Source: Pelargonium nanum (Eukaryota > Streptophyta > Magnoliopsida > Geraniales > Geraniaceae). Taken from it: a DNA stretch of 28,409 nt. Position numbers and translations under genes: made by a program. How positions within the stretch are numbered: the first letter of the stretch is position 1; the number at the start of each line of letters is the position of its first letter. This document shows positions 9,425 through 20,130 of this stretch, one piece after another. The notes under the pieces were generated by a model. It did no database searches and had not been told where the DNA came from. It was given only the letters and a program-made list of their open reading frames with translations. The stretch is from the NCBI GenBank assembly GCA_036897485.1, contig JAYMTF010000909.1:1-28409 (forward strand), written 5' to 3'.

Positions 9425-11395
9425 GAGGTGTTTGTTTCTTTCTTTTGCATTTTGTTTAGCTGTGTAGTGAGAGAGAGCTCTGTTTCTTGCTCGTTTGATT
9501 TCTTGACTGTCTTGAGCTCGGACAATAAACAATTTATGGAGTATTTGAAATTGCCCTTGGAAATAGTACTATTTTACAAATGGGTCCTTTTCTATGGGTA
9601 CATTTTTTAAATATAACTTATATAAATAAAATAATAGCTTTTATGGTTTTTAATTTTTGTTCTTTGAAATTTGTACCACATACTAATTTGAATGCCCCTA
9701 AATTCGAAATTTAGGTTGGGTCGGGTTGGGTTTTATTGGTTCGGATTGAAAATGTCTAGTAGTTCAAATCGGATTCAAAATGTGTTAGAATTTGTTCCGG
9801 CCTTGAGTCGGTTTTACATGTTCAAATTGAAAATTTCTAGTTCCGACTCGACCTAAGTTTTGCTCATGATGAATATAATCCTACCTAACTTAAAAATTGG
9901 TCGGATCTTTTTTATGAGACCTGAACACGCATATTTGAGCTTTGCTCTTGGCGCCCGCAGGTTCGAGCCTGAATTTCCAGTTGTACATGCTTGCTTTTCG
10001 AGTTTTAAAGTGGAAATATCTAATTAGAACCTGATCTGAAAGAGATGTAGGGTTTTACTTGTAAACTTACGTGTTGATGTGACTCAACTCAAAAATTAAT
10101 TGAGCCTACTTAATATAACTTAAGTTCACAAAAATGCATAATGAATATCAGATACTCGCAAGGTCGAGTCCAAATTGTAAGCTCGATGTATTGTTCGTTT
10201 AATTTTTATAAATAATTTAAATTCAAAATAATTTAATTCTCAAAAATGAAATATTTATAAATGAATATTGAATTTTAAAATAAATTTTGTTTTCAATATT
10301 TCAATAAAGATTAAAAAATGTGAGATGTTTTATCTGTAACTAAGCCCAAATTAAATTAAATTACTAGTTTATCCAAAAATATTAATAAAAAATTAATTCC
10401 AAATATTCATGCTCTCACACATACAATTTACAAACAAATCTTTATGTTTTTTTGTTAATTTTATTTACTTTATGGAACCTGGGATATGCCGATTTTTTTT
10501 GTGAACGGATGTATTAAAAAATAAAATTATTTTATTTTATTTTTTAGATAATTTTATTTTAATTTAATGACAATATTTAATTATTAAAAAGTATATTAGT
10601 TCTATTTCTAATTTCATTATTAATTTGATCTAGAGAGTCTGGATATGAAAAATGCATCTATTATTACACTCAGAAATTTATAAAGGTAGGAGTGGTTATA
10701 CAAAATGAAGTTCTCTACTACTTATAGAAGTCTTCAACTTAATGGATGGTTGAGATTAACAATTATTTACATGATATTACAGTGATATAGAGATTTTTCT
10801 AGTTAGTGAAAAGGAAAAAGGAAAAAGTATCAAGAGTCTTCTAATCTGTAGAGGATGTAAATCTTATTAAAGAAAATTCAAAATTTCTTGAAAATAGAAA
10901 AATGAGCAAAATGTCCTCTAAACAACCTCATAAAACGAAATTACAGCATAGATGTTTAACAAGCAACGAAGCTGAGTGGTCGAGTTTCACATAGATCGAC
11001 CAAGTTTTAGCTCATTCCAAAAATATCAGTGTATGAGCTCAAAAGTGCTTCAACTCATGTATCATAATCAATATGCAAACTTTTCCTTGGTTGTTTTGTT
11101 AGTAATTTGTGAATAGCTTGTGTTGCAGAGCTCCAAAACCATGAATTCCAGTGCTATCTTTCCTTGTTTATTTTTAAAATTCTTTTCACATGTGCTCTTT
11201 TGATGTCATTTTGTAGAACTAAAAGTATCTAATATCTTTTGGACACATTACTGAGGTTATACAGAGAATTAATTGGAAATTTTTACTTCTCCATCAGTTG
11301 AGTTTGTGTTATTTTTGCTTGATTTTGATTTGGGATTGATTGTATAATTGAATCGTAATAAAGTTTGATTTATGGAAGAAAAAAAAATTTGGGAT
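9425..11395. other. AT-rich intergenic sequence upstream of the ARF gene
   Basis: No gene is seen. A stretch at about 9700-9960 has repeated GGTTGGGTCGGGTTGGG, GGTTCGGATT and TTCAAATCGGAT type motifs that recall degenerate plant transposon termini, but I cannot define its borders. 10200-10650 is very AT-rich. The proximal part (to about 9900) may hold distal promoter elements. Confidence 0.4.
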
Positions 11396-11399
11396 TAGT

Positions 11400-11879
11400 T
11401 TTGGTGTTTTTATAATTTCCAACGAAGTTTTACAGTTTCCGGCAACATTTTGAGATTTGTCTTGTTTAAAAGAATCAACAAAATAAAAATCTGATTTTTT
11501 TATTTTACTTTCCGGCGAAACATTGAAGTTCTCGGTGAGTTTATGATGTTTCTGGCGAAACTTTGAAGTTTTCGGCGACTGTTTGATGATTCCTACAAAA
11601 TTTTGAATTTTTCGGCGAGTCTATGATGATTTCGGCGAATCTTTGAATTTTTGGGCGAGAGTGATGAAGGACAAGGGTAGAGTGGAGGGTATTTTTGGAA
11701 TTTCAAAAAATATGTGGTCATATATTGGGCACATGGATGAATTATTGGCAAATTTCGTCAAACTTAACTGACGGAAAGATGTTTGACATAGTTCAGGATA
11801 TCCAAAAGTTAAATGCAAAAATTTAAGATATCCAGGATTAAAAGAGATATAGTGAGAATAGATACGAGTAATTATTCAT
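11400..11879 (-). mobile_element. Decayed Mutator-like element end, relative of the 17574 element
   Basis: Positions 11690-11879 match, in inverse orientation, the left end of the element at 17574-18854. Shared landmarks are TTAACTGACG, a GGCACATG-type motif, ACATAGTTCAGG, TATCCAAAAGTTA and TTAAAAGAG. The terminus itself is mutated (ATTATTCATT in place of ATTTACCCTT). Inside lies a 20-bp tandem array. I found no opposite end, so this is a truncated or solo end. A minus-strand open frame at 11621-11818 resembles the one at 17566-18003, but only because both overlie this terminal repeat. Confidence 0.65.
11509..11668. repeat. 20-bp tandem repeat array (8 degenerate units)
   Basis: Units begin at 11509, 11529, 11549, 11569, 11589, 11609, 11629 and 11649. 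They resemble TTTCCGGCGAAACATTGAAG, with TTTCGGCGA the best-kept part. Two further units in the same phase of each other start at 11416 and 11436. The reverse-complement motif (CGCCGGAAA) recurs at 19-20 bp spacing inside the 17574 element. Confidence 0.8.
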
Positions 11880-13919
11880 TTATTATAAGAATATTATTGA
11901 CAGCTAATGTATAACAAATTTTCTGTGTAAAAATATAGACAAAAATTCAAGAAATTCTAACATGCATAGTTTTTTTTTTTTTTTTGAAAGCACTAACATG
12001 CATAATTTAGAATTGAGAAGATGGCATTGTGAAAGAGCCAAAGGTGATAGCTATATATGGGGGCAACTTGCATGTTGGTACACAAAAAAATAAAGCTCAA
12101 CTATGAGTGCTAGAACATTTTTTCCAAGTCCACCTTATTTGAATTTTTCATGCAGAATCCTATTTTAGCTCTATGAAATATTCAATTATAATAGCACTAC
12201 ATGGATGTGTAGTGGCAAATAGGGGTTTTGACCATTGAAGCCATCACAAAAATGAATATACTCCAATACTTCAAACTTAAAAGTAAATAATGATGAAAAT
12301 ATATAACTGTCAAATTATTTGGTGCTTGTGAAATGTCATTAAGAGCTGACAATTTCAACATAAATATTTAGAACTTGAAAATGATTTGTATAGACTCGAT
12401 TTATTTTTTTAGTGCTAAACAGGATGATATTCGATTGATGCAATCCGAGTGAGTTTGCAATCAAAATGCATCAAAGCTATTACATAATGTACATTGTCTT
12501 GAGTTTTTCCATAGTTATTTATTTATTATTTTTAAAGAGAGTTTTTCCATGGTTGATTATAGGATTTTAATGATTTTGGATATCATTTTGTTATTTTGAA
12601 ATTTTGTATTTTGATTTAGTTATTTTAGAACATTAATTTTTATTATTAATTAATAAAAATAATAATTTATAAAAGTTATACTTATTTGTTTTCAATTATT
12701 TTGTCTTAGTTGTGCATCCAATTGCATTTTTATAGCATTCTCTCACATTCATGTTATAAGATTTAGTCCTTAAAAAATTGGATGAGTTTTTATTTTACTT
12801 GGATGTGGTTGATAATTTTATAGTCCCATAATTTTTTCAATTTTGATAACTTCTTATTTTATTTGGATTGGCATGAATTAAGCCATCACATACATATAAA
12901 ACACATGCAATTATGCATAAAAAAAATAAATTCTTTGTTCTTATTATTGTGCTTGTTGAAGTAATAAAAGTATTTCTTCCAAATTGTACTAGATATTTGA
13001 AATAAGATGTAAATAGACAAAGTAACAAGAAAAAGGACTTGTAGGTAGTGGATCAAGTGTGTAATTGGTCCTTTGAATCAATGATGAAATGGAGAAAGAT
13101 GGTTTCAATGACATTCACATGCAAGTCATGGGTGCACATAGAGATTCCATAGTGAGAAAGTGGAAGGTTTTGTCAAGGTTCATAAGCTTGGTAATATTGC
13201 ACTATTTTTCTATAACATATATGAAGTTTTTTCAATTTTATTAACTAAAGAGTTTGGCTTTGATCTTATTATATGTAGTGTATCCATGGAATTGTATGCA
13301 TGCAAACTCATGAAAGATGAATATTGGAGACAATTTAATTCATACTATTTTTGAAGTGGATATAAGTTGGATTTTCTAGTACACAAAACGTATTGTAAAC
13401 GTTGACTTTTGACCGTCTTTTCAATTATATAGGTTATATGGTTCAAATTTTTAGATGACAACTTAATTAATTGAAAGGAAATAAATTAAATACCATGAGG
13501 GGTAAGTTTTGGGTGTCTTCTAATTAATTCTTGTACTGTGTATAGTTGAAGCAAGGACTAAGAAGATTTTTGTGTTTAGATGAATGTTATGGAGAAATTA
13601 TCAAGTTAACTGTTATGAAGTATTATGAATTATTATGTCATCAAATATAACAATTTCAAATATTTTCATTTCATCTAGTCTCATGTCAATTAAAAATTAG
13701 TTAATAATATTCTAGAGCAATAATGATTATAGGTCAATAACTTTTTGCTTAGGTTAAGTCACTTGTTAGGTTATTACAATTTAGCTATAGCGTATAACTA
13801 GATCACATTACATATATATATAATATGGATATTCGTTTGTATTTTTGACGAGGAATTACTTCATGATATATAATTAAGTTTTCTATAATAGTTTTTGTTT
13901 CATGTCTCATTTGACTTTT
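11880..13919. other. AT-rich intergenic, no gene seen
   Basis: No frame has coding character and no repeat is clearly bounded. Homopolymer T/A runs and (TA)n are frequent. The 64-codon open frame at 13160-13354 has no recognisable similarity. Confidence 0.4.
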
Positions 13920-14700
13920 TAATGTTGGACTAATAAATAGTCCTTAACCTATTTGATGCTACCCGAGTAGTTGATTAAGATATGACACATGTACCTCGAC
14001 TTCCACATCAAGCTAAAGCACCTAAGTGTCAAAGATCAAGAAGGTCTGTAATCACTCATCAAGGTCGGTCGTACCACGGTGTTTATCGTCATACACACTA
14101 TGACCAATTATCTAGCATTCTACACCACTACATGTAATATGACACACCACAGGACATGACAATCTTATAGGTTTCATCAACGTTTCAACGTTTAACATCG
14201 ACTGTACAGCGCGACATGTAGATCAACACAACACATACTAGAAAGTCTCTCTCGATATCAAGTGAACATCAATGTTGAAGATAATCACACGACGTGTGGT
14301 AGAAATGGGCCATGTCGTGTGGTGTTGCGTCCACATGAACTAAGCTCGCTTAAACGAAACAATGTCCCACGACATGTAAAACCATATTGCCCTTCGTGTG
14401 GTGTTTGAGTCATTTCATAAAAAGTTTCTATAGTCATGTGATATCCAATCGACCTTAATGTCTCATCTAAGTATTCCACATAGTTTAATTACATGTATCA
14501 ATATGCATGTGCAAGGCCAAAAAATGATACTACGTCAATTAGATAAGTAGAGACGTCTCATCAAGAGGCAATGCAAGATTCACACAATCTATATGGCAAT
14601 CAGGTCAAATCCCTCTCAACCATCACATATCGAAGGAAACTTAGCATCAAGGATCTATATAGATGAGGGTGTTCTCACCGCGATGTTAATATGATGATAT
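13920..14700. other. Higher-GC island with repeated CGACATG/CATGTCGTG motifs
   Basis: This block is visibly less AT-rich than its surroundings. It repeats short motifs in both orientations: CGACATGTAG (about 14212), CATGTCGTGTGGTGTT (about 14311), CACGACATGTA (about 14369) and TTCGTGTGGTGTT (about 14393). There are no long open frames, no reverse transcriptase or integrase motif, and no clear LTR ends. It may be a relic of non-coding retrotransposon sequence, but that is only a guess. Confidence 0.35.
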
Positions 14701-16785
14701 TTAAACATATATACACAGACATATATGTTTCTTTTTTTATAAGTTTTTATTAATCCGTGTAACACACATGTTTGATTTTTAGTGAAACAAAAAATAGACA
14801 AACATTAAAATCATCGAATAAAACAAAATGCTAGGGTAAAATCAAAACATGAGATCTACAAATTCAACTACTTATTGAGCCAATGCCTCATTCATGTGTA
14901 TTTTTTTTACCATTCATCTCCTATTTTCTCTTCAATCCATATATATTATTGCATTATCAAATTCACTTTTGCTAAAGCAAGAAAAAAAAGAGAGAGAACA
15001 ATGAAGAGAAACAAAAGGAGAGGATTATAATTTGAGATGCATGGATCAGATGCTTTACTAAAAATGATAGGCCATAATGGTATTCAAATTAATTTTTTTA
15101 ATCACTTTTGTAAGGTCCACCCAAATTGTGAATGATCAAATCTAGAGATGGCCAAATTTAAAAATTAAAAAAAAAATTTGAGGTTCAAGGGACCATCTCA
15201 TTCAAATTGAAAGATGATTACAGCTATGCAAGTTCACTATTTTTTTTCACTCTTTCAATTAATGTAGATAATAATGTTTCCATGTTTGTTGTGGATTCTA
15301 AGAAATTTATGATATGTATGGCCTATCAAATTATTAAGATATTTATGATATGAATATCTCCTACCATTTACACATACAACATGTTATGAATCTAGAGGAG
15401 GAAAAATGTTGCATTGTTTAATTACAAAATGATGAAGTTTAGAGAAAACTATATTTTCTTTTATGAGTTCTATGAAATTTTCAGGACTTCAACTAAAGGA
15501 AAAATCACTATGAATATTATAAGAAATTATAATTTTGATTGATTTAATACATGATTGTGGAATCGCGATTTAAATTAAAAGTTGTAATGCAAATTTTATG
15601 ACTAAAATCGAGAATCGAATTGAATAAGAAGATTTGTTTACAATCACAAAAAATAATTAACAAAGAGTTATGCGATGAATATTAAATAATTTTAGCAAAA
15701 TTAGTTTAAACTAAAACAAACAATTTGATAAGTTAAAAAGAATAGTTATGAATTTATTTCAATATGAGTTGAGACGAATTTAACCTGATTTGTCGTGACT
15801 TGCCTCTTACAATCCAATGTGAATAAGATAACTCGAATGATTTTGTCTGTATTCCAATTCATTGGATATTTATACTGTTTGGCAAATTAATTGACTCAAA
15901 TCTAGAATTGAAAGTTCTAAAACCCATCATCTAGTACATATATTATGATCAAATATTCAATTTAGCACGATTATATCGATCTAATATAGTGGTATTCATC
16001 CGTCATTTATAAAATTGGATAAAAATACTACATTTATTCTCCAGCTGAATTTCCATCAAATTAACTACATTTATTCCATCAGATTAACTATTCTAGTTTT
16101 AAGAACATCTACTTTTCACAATTATTTACACTTAACCATCAAATTTATCATCAAACCAATCTATTTTTATGACTAACTATTCATAAACTGAATCTAATTC
16201 TCAATTATAAATTTCCATGATTCATCACTTCTCAATCTATCCAATTCATGTTTAGTCACTTTCAAAAATAATGCCCTACACATTTCCTTTTGACATCTTT
16301 CTTGATTTTCAAATTACTTAATTAACTATCTTATTTGATTTCAGGATCTTTCTTTTAATATATCATTTCTTCAAATATTATTGTGGATCACACTTTTCTA
16401 CTCAAAGTTTGTATTTTTTTCTCTAATCCAAAATAGTATTTTGGACTTTAGTACAAAAATTATATGACCCTCAAATTATTTGAATAACCTTTTCATGGTA
16501 TGGTATATGTACACATCAAATTATAAGATGTGATGTCACTTAATAATTAGTCATTAATGTTTGGGGTAAGGAAATATCTTGTATAGGTGTCAATATTGTA
16601 GCATGACAATAAACAAGTTGACATAAAAATATCATTATTGTTAAATTAAATTGAAGTTTTGTCAATTCTTCCTTTAAATGTAAGCCAAGGTTAGTTTTGG
16701 AATATTTTCAGTAAAATTTGCTATAGTTCATAAAAATCAAAGTTCATTTTTAGTGAAGTTGTTAACTTGTTTATTGATTATTTGA
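14701..16785. other. AT-rich intergenic, no gene seen
   Basis: This is low-complexity AT-rich DNA with short open frames only. I see no bounded repeat, RNA gene or promoter I would defend. Confidence 0.4.
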
Positions 16786-17455
16786 TTTTTTTTTTAAAAG
16801 GAAACAACAATTTCATTAAGATCAATAGAGAATTGCAGACTCGATTACGAACATACCTAACATAGAATTAACTACTTTAGTAACCTGATTCGCAGATCTC
16901 AAATGTTCATACGAACTTCCAACTGTCATATAGTTGGTTGAAATATAGACTGCAATAGTGGAACAAACAGACTCGCTCTTGCTCTATTCAGAGTCAACTG
17001 ACGCGCAACAGTACTTCCAAGCAAAACACATATGCTCATAATGAAAAAAATAACTTCCAACAATGGAAAACAAACTTTCAATAATGAAAGACAAATAAAA
17101 TTCAAAACTAACCAAACTACTAAAATACGATTCAATACAGAAAAACATGAAAAAAATGCATCTACCAATAGTAAACATATTTTCACAACTAGCTTATAGT
17201 GAAGATGGAGAGGATAACACGGCGTCTTCAAGTGGATCGAATACTCCAGTAGTGTTGATGAATCAAACGGAAGAGCAAACTTAATCAAGTTGAATCTGCT
17301 GAATCTGATATATGATGCAAGTAAAAAAAAGGGTTGAACCACCGCCGATCAACAAAGACAGGCGGTGGTTCAAGAAAAAAATTTGGACGAAGAACTAGAA
17401 GCAACGGCTAGGGTTTCCAGAGATGAGAGAAAATGGGAGTATTTTTTATGAGTAG
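16786..17455 (-). mobile_element. Degenerate LINE-type remnant (RNase H tail relic)
   Basis: Read on the minus strand, this block starts near 17455 with a leader-like stretch (AACCCTAGCCGTTGC). It contains a hairpin at 17334-17373 and ends in a run of ten A at 16795-16786. Near the 3' end a frame reads HLRSANQVTKVVNSML (about 16910-16860), resembling the RSANxVxHxLAR signature at the end of plant LINE RNase H domains. The open frame at 16926-17342 shows no known domain. The internal region is too short for a LINE, so it is probably internally deleted. I found no target duplication. Confidence 0.45.
17334..17373. repeat. Perfect 13-bp hairpin (TTGAACCACCGCC / GGCGGTGGTTCAA)
   Basis: Arms at 17334-17346 and 17361-17373 are exact reverse complements around a 14-nt loop. 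They are GC-rich compared with the neighbourhood. It sits within the LINE-like remnant near its inferred 5' side. There is no T-tract terminator context, so an RNA structural role in the element is more likely. Confidence 0.8.
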
Positions 17456-17573
17456 TTTTTAAGATATTACAATATTTTTCTTTAATAACATTAATAACAG
17501 ATCCGCTGAAGCATTATGGTGCAGTTGCTCCTATTAAGTTTTTTTTTTTACTTATTTATCATATTTTGTTCAA

Positions 17574-17690
17574 GGGTAAATTACACGTACCTACCCTCAA
17601 TTATACCTCTTTTAGCCCTGGATACCATCAACTTTTGAATGTAACTTTTGGATACCCTGAACTATGTCGAACATCTTTGCGTCAGTTAAG
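17574..17690 (+). repeat. Left terminal inverted repeat of the MULE
   Basis: Begins GGGTAAATTACACGTACCTA and pairs with the reverse complement of 18726-18854. It also matches the decayed end at 11690-11879. Confidence 0.88.
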
Positions 17691-17810
17691 TTTGACGGAA
17701 AGTGTCACTAATTCAGTCATGTGCCCAGCACATGACCAAATATTTTTTGAAATTCTCAAAATACCCTTCATTATATTATCCTTCTTCATCAAGAATATGT
17801 TCATCATACT

Positions 17811-17880
17811 TCGCCAGAAACTTCATAGTTTCGCCGGAAAATTCAAGTGTTGCCGGAAACCTTTAAAACTCGCCGGAAAT
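17811..17880. repeat. Subterminal iterons CGCCGGAAA at 19-20 bp spacing
   Basis: Four units (CGCCAGAAA at 17812, CGCCGGAAA at 17832, TGCCGGAAA at 17851, CGCCGGAAA at 17871) lie just inside the left TIR. The same motif in opposite orientation forms the 20-bp array at 11509-11668. Regular helical spacing suggests protein-binding sites such as transposase sites, which is inference. Confidence 0.75.
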
Positions 17881-18206
17881 CACATTTTTTTTTTACCAAA
17901 ATCAAAACCAGCCATCTCACTAAAAAATGAATCGATCAAACTGGTGAACGAATTCAAGACAACTGAAAACAAATCAAATCAAAACAAATTTATACCAATT
18001 TGACATTTTATTTAAATTTTACCATCTTACATAATTGTAAGTCAAATACATCTGCATTGATATTCAAACTCAAATCCAACATAAAAAAAAATGTAATTTT
18101 TTTTGTTGACAATCAAAATTTACAGATTACAATTTTTTTTGTAGACCTTCAGGTCGAGCATGACTCCGGCGACAAAGCCGCCGGTGACGACGAATCCAAG
18201 TTTGAC

Positions 18207-18280
18207 GGAGAAGCCCCACGCCCAAACCAGTTCGCCTCTCGCTGGAGAAGCCCTACGCCCAAACCAATTCGCCTCTCGCC
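18207..18280. repeat. 37-bp direct tandem duplication inside the MULE
   Basis: Two units, 18207-18243 and 18244-18280, begin GGAGAAGCCC and differ at three positions. They lie in the GC-rich interior, where a plus-strand frame (part of 18000-18443) and a minus-strand frame (18308-18120) remain open across them. Confidence 0.9.
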
Positions 18281-18462
18281 GGATCTGGACGAGACCTCTC
18301 TCACTCAACCCATCTCTCTCCCTCGACCCATCTCAATCTCAAACAGATCCATCTCCCTAACCCTAATTCTAACCCTAATTCCAAATCAATCTCCAAATCA
18401 TCTATACCCACCTCACCATTTCCCTCAGCTCTGCAAACCATAGACCACCGGCGAGATTAGAT

Positions 18463-18588
18463 CTACGATGGAGGGAGAGGAATGGAGCTTGCCGGCTTAG
18501 GACTTCTCCGGCTTTGGTCGTGGACGTGACGTCGACGGACGTCAACGGCGAGCGATGGGCAGAGGATCGCGAGGACGCCGGCGAGCAT
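18463..18588 (-). pseudogene. Possible captured gene start inside the MULE (41-codon ORF)
   Basis: On the minus strand a leader-like stretch with AAACCCTAACC (telo-box-like) and CT-rich sequence is followed by an ATG at 18588. The 41-codon frame begins MLAGVLAILCPSLAVD, a signal-peptide-like start, and ends at TAG 18463. The local base composition (GC- and CpG-rich) is unlike the TIRs and the surrounding DNA. It fits a gene fragment picked up by a Pack-MULE. The parent gene is not recognised, and it may not be expressed. Confidence 0.35.
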
Positions 18589-18725
18589 GCGTCTGAGTGT
18601 GAGAGGTGAGAGATAGGTTAGGGTTTATTTTTGCTTTTTTGTTTATTTTTTTATTCTTTTTTAAGTAAGGGTCTGTTTGGTTGTTATGTTTTTTTTAGTT
18701 AGAGGGTATTTAGGTCTTTTTGCCA

Positions 18726-18854
18726 CTTAACTGACGGCAACATGGATGGAAAGATGTTTGGTATAGTTTAGGGTATACAAAAATTACATTCAAAAGTTGA
18801 GGGCATACAGGGTTAAAAGAGGTATAGTTGAGGGTAGGTATGTGTAATTTACCC
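18726..18854 (-). repeat. Right terminal inverted repeat of the MULE
   Basis: The reverse complement begins GGGTAAATTACACATACCTA, differing from the left terminus by single substitutions, plus a short insertion near the inner end (CATCCATGTTGC region). Confidence 0.88.
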
Positions 18855-18863
18855 TTTGTTCAA

Positions 18864-19820
18864 TAACTTGTTAATTTGCCAACTCAAATCACACTTGCAC
18901 TGCCAAAACACTGTCCAACCACAAACAGTTCATTCTACGGTCCAATCCAATCCAATCCACAGGTTCAACAAGTGGGTCATGGATCCACTATGTCCAACTC
19001 ACGAGTAACCTGTCCGTCTTATCAATTAAAATCTTAAGAAGCACATAGTATAATGTATGCAACTCTCATAAATTCTAACTAACCCAAATGATCTCACTAC
19101 CCTAATGATACCATTGTAACACCTAATGATTTCATTGCCACACTATCTTCTCTCTAAGTAGCACAAATCTATCATCTTCCTCCTCAAACCTCTCTCACAA
19201 AGAAACGCAAGCACGAAAATTCGAGAACTTAAAGTCAAAACGAACAGTTACCTCTCGATTATTTCTACTTTCTTCTCTTTGACTCAATGATCGAGTTCAT
19301 GAGATAAAGAGCGACTCATAAATGTGACTAAGTAAAGACTGGGTTGGTTTGCAAAGACGGCGAGTATCTCAAGAAAAGAAACAAGAACACAACTTGTTCA
19401 AATTTTGATATGCTATTGCTATCATCTTTTTCATAACTGGCTCATTACTTTTGTTTCTATTTGTAAGTAACAACAAAAGACATAGAATCGTGATTGATTC
19501 TCAACATGCGTCCTTATTGTCAATGTACAAATCAATTGTTTGTATTTTTTTTATTAAAAGGTTAATGGTATAAGAGGCAAATGGTTAAATTGAACGATTA
19601 TTTTTTTTATTGAAAAAAAATACTTAACAATATAACTCATGGCTGGTTGTCCGCAACCCGTCAAACCGCCAATAAACCGCATATTCACTAACAATTTGAA
19701 ATTACATACCTCATATGTGACTCATGCACTGTAAAACTTTAACTCACAACGAGCGATTTCGATTGGACAAAACCATAAACAAGCGGATAAGTCGCACATA
19801 AACACCTTTAATTATCAGTA
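18864..19820. other. Intergenic, no gene seen
   Basis: Contains a short CCAAT-type tandem (TCCAATCCAATCCAATCC at about 18940) and otherwise unremarkable AT-rich sequence. No open frame of note. Confidence 0.4.
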
Positions 19821-20031
19821 CACGTCATCATGTCACCTAAAATTTTAAACCATGTTAGCAGTACACGGCATACTCCAATTTTGATAGATGGAATGACAAC
19901 ATTTTTTTAGGCAGAAACTCGAAAAAGACGTTTTATGCGTAATTGTCTCAAAAAAATGAATTGATGTCATTACATCTAACACAGTTGGAGGCTGACATAA
20001 ACTAAAATATTAGGTGGCATGATGATGTGTC
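19821..20031. mobile_element. Foldback / MITE-like inverted-repeat element
   Basis: The left arm (about 19821-19900, CACGTCATCATGTCACCTAA onward) is complementary, with mismatches and small gaps, to the right arm (about 19959-20031, ending TTAGGTGGCATGATGATGTG). The two surround about 60 bp of unpaired centre. It has no coding capacity. The total of about 210 bp with long arms fits a MITE. The superfamily is unknown, since I cannot identify a clean target duplication. Confidence 0.6.
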
Positions 20032-20130
20032 ACCCTAAACTGACGTGATACGTCAAAACCAGTTACAACAAGTAACGTGAGTTTAATTCAAAAAAATAGT
20101 AATGCCCAATGACTCAAATCATATTAAACT

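Larger units (their letters stand above)
17565..18863. mobile_element. Non-autonomous Mutator-like transposon with 9-bp target duplication
   Basis: The element spans 17574-18854 (1281 bp). Both ends read GGGTAAATTACAC inward. The inverted termini are long (17574-17690 and 18726-18854) and mostly identical apart from point changes and a roughly 10-bp insertion in the right arm. The flanks carry a perfect 9-bp direct repeat TTTGTTCAA (17565-17573 and 18855-18863). Long TIRs with a 9-bp duplication are diagnostic of the Mutator (MULE) superfamily. No transposase is encoded, so mobility would need a helper. The intact duplication suggests it is fairly young. The interior is GC-rich and looks unlike the termini, as in Pack-MULEs that capture gene pieces. 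Confidence 0.85.

Noticed and set aside
9955..9975. tRNA B-box-like GGTTCGAGCCT
   Set aside because: No A box, acceptor stem or anticodon arm at the right spacing, and no A-tail or target duplication for a SINE.
14939..15032. TATATATT followed by an ATG with AACA context
   Set aside because: The frame is only 8 codons (KRNKRRG type) and nothing downstream is coding.
17566..18003. 145-codon open frame similar to one at 11621-11818 (shared FGYPELC and RQLSLT)
   Set aside because: The similarity comes from the shared Mutator-like terminal repeat read through; no start/stop or codon conservation suggests a protein.
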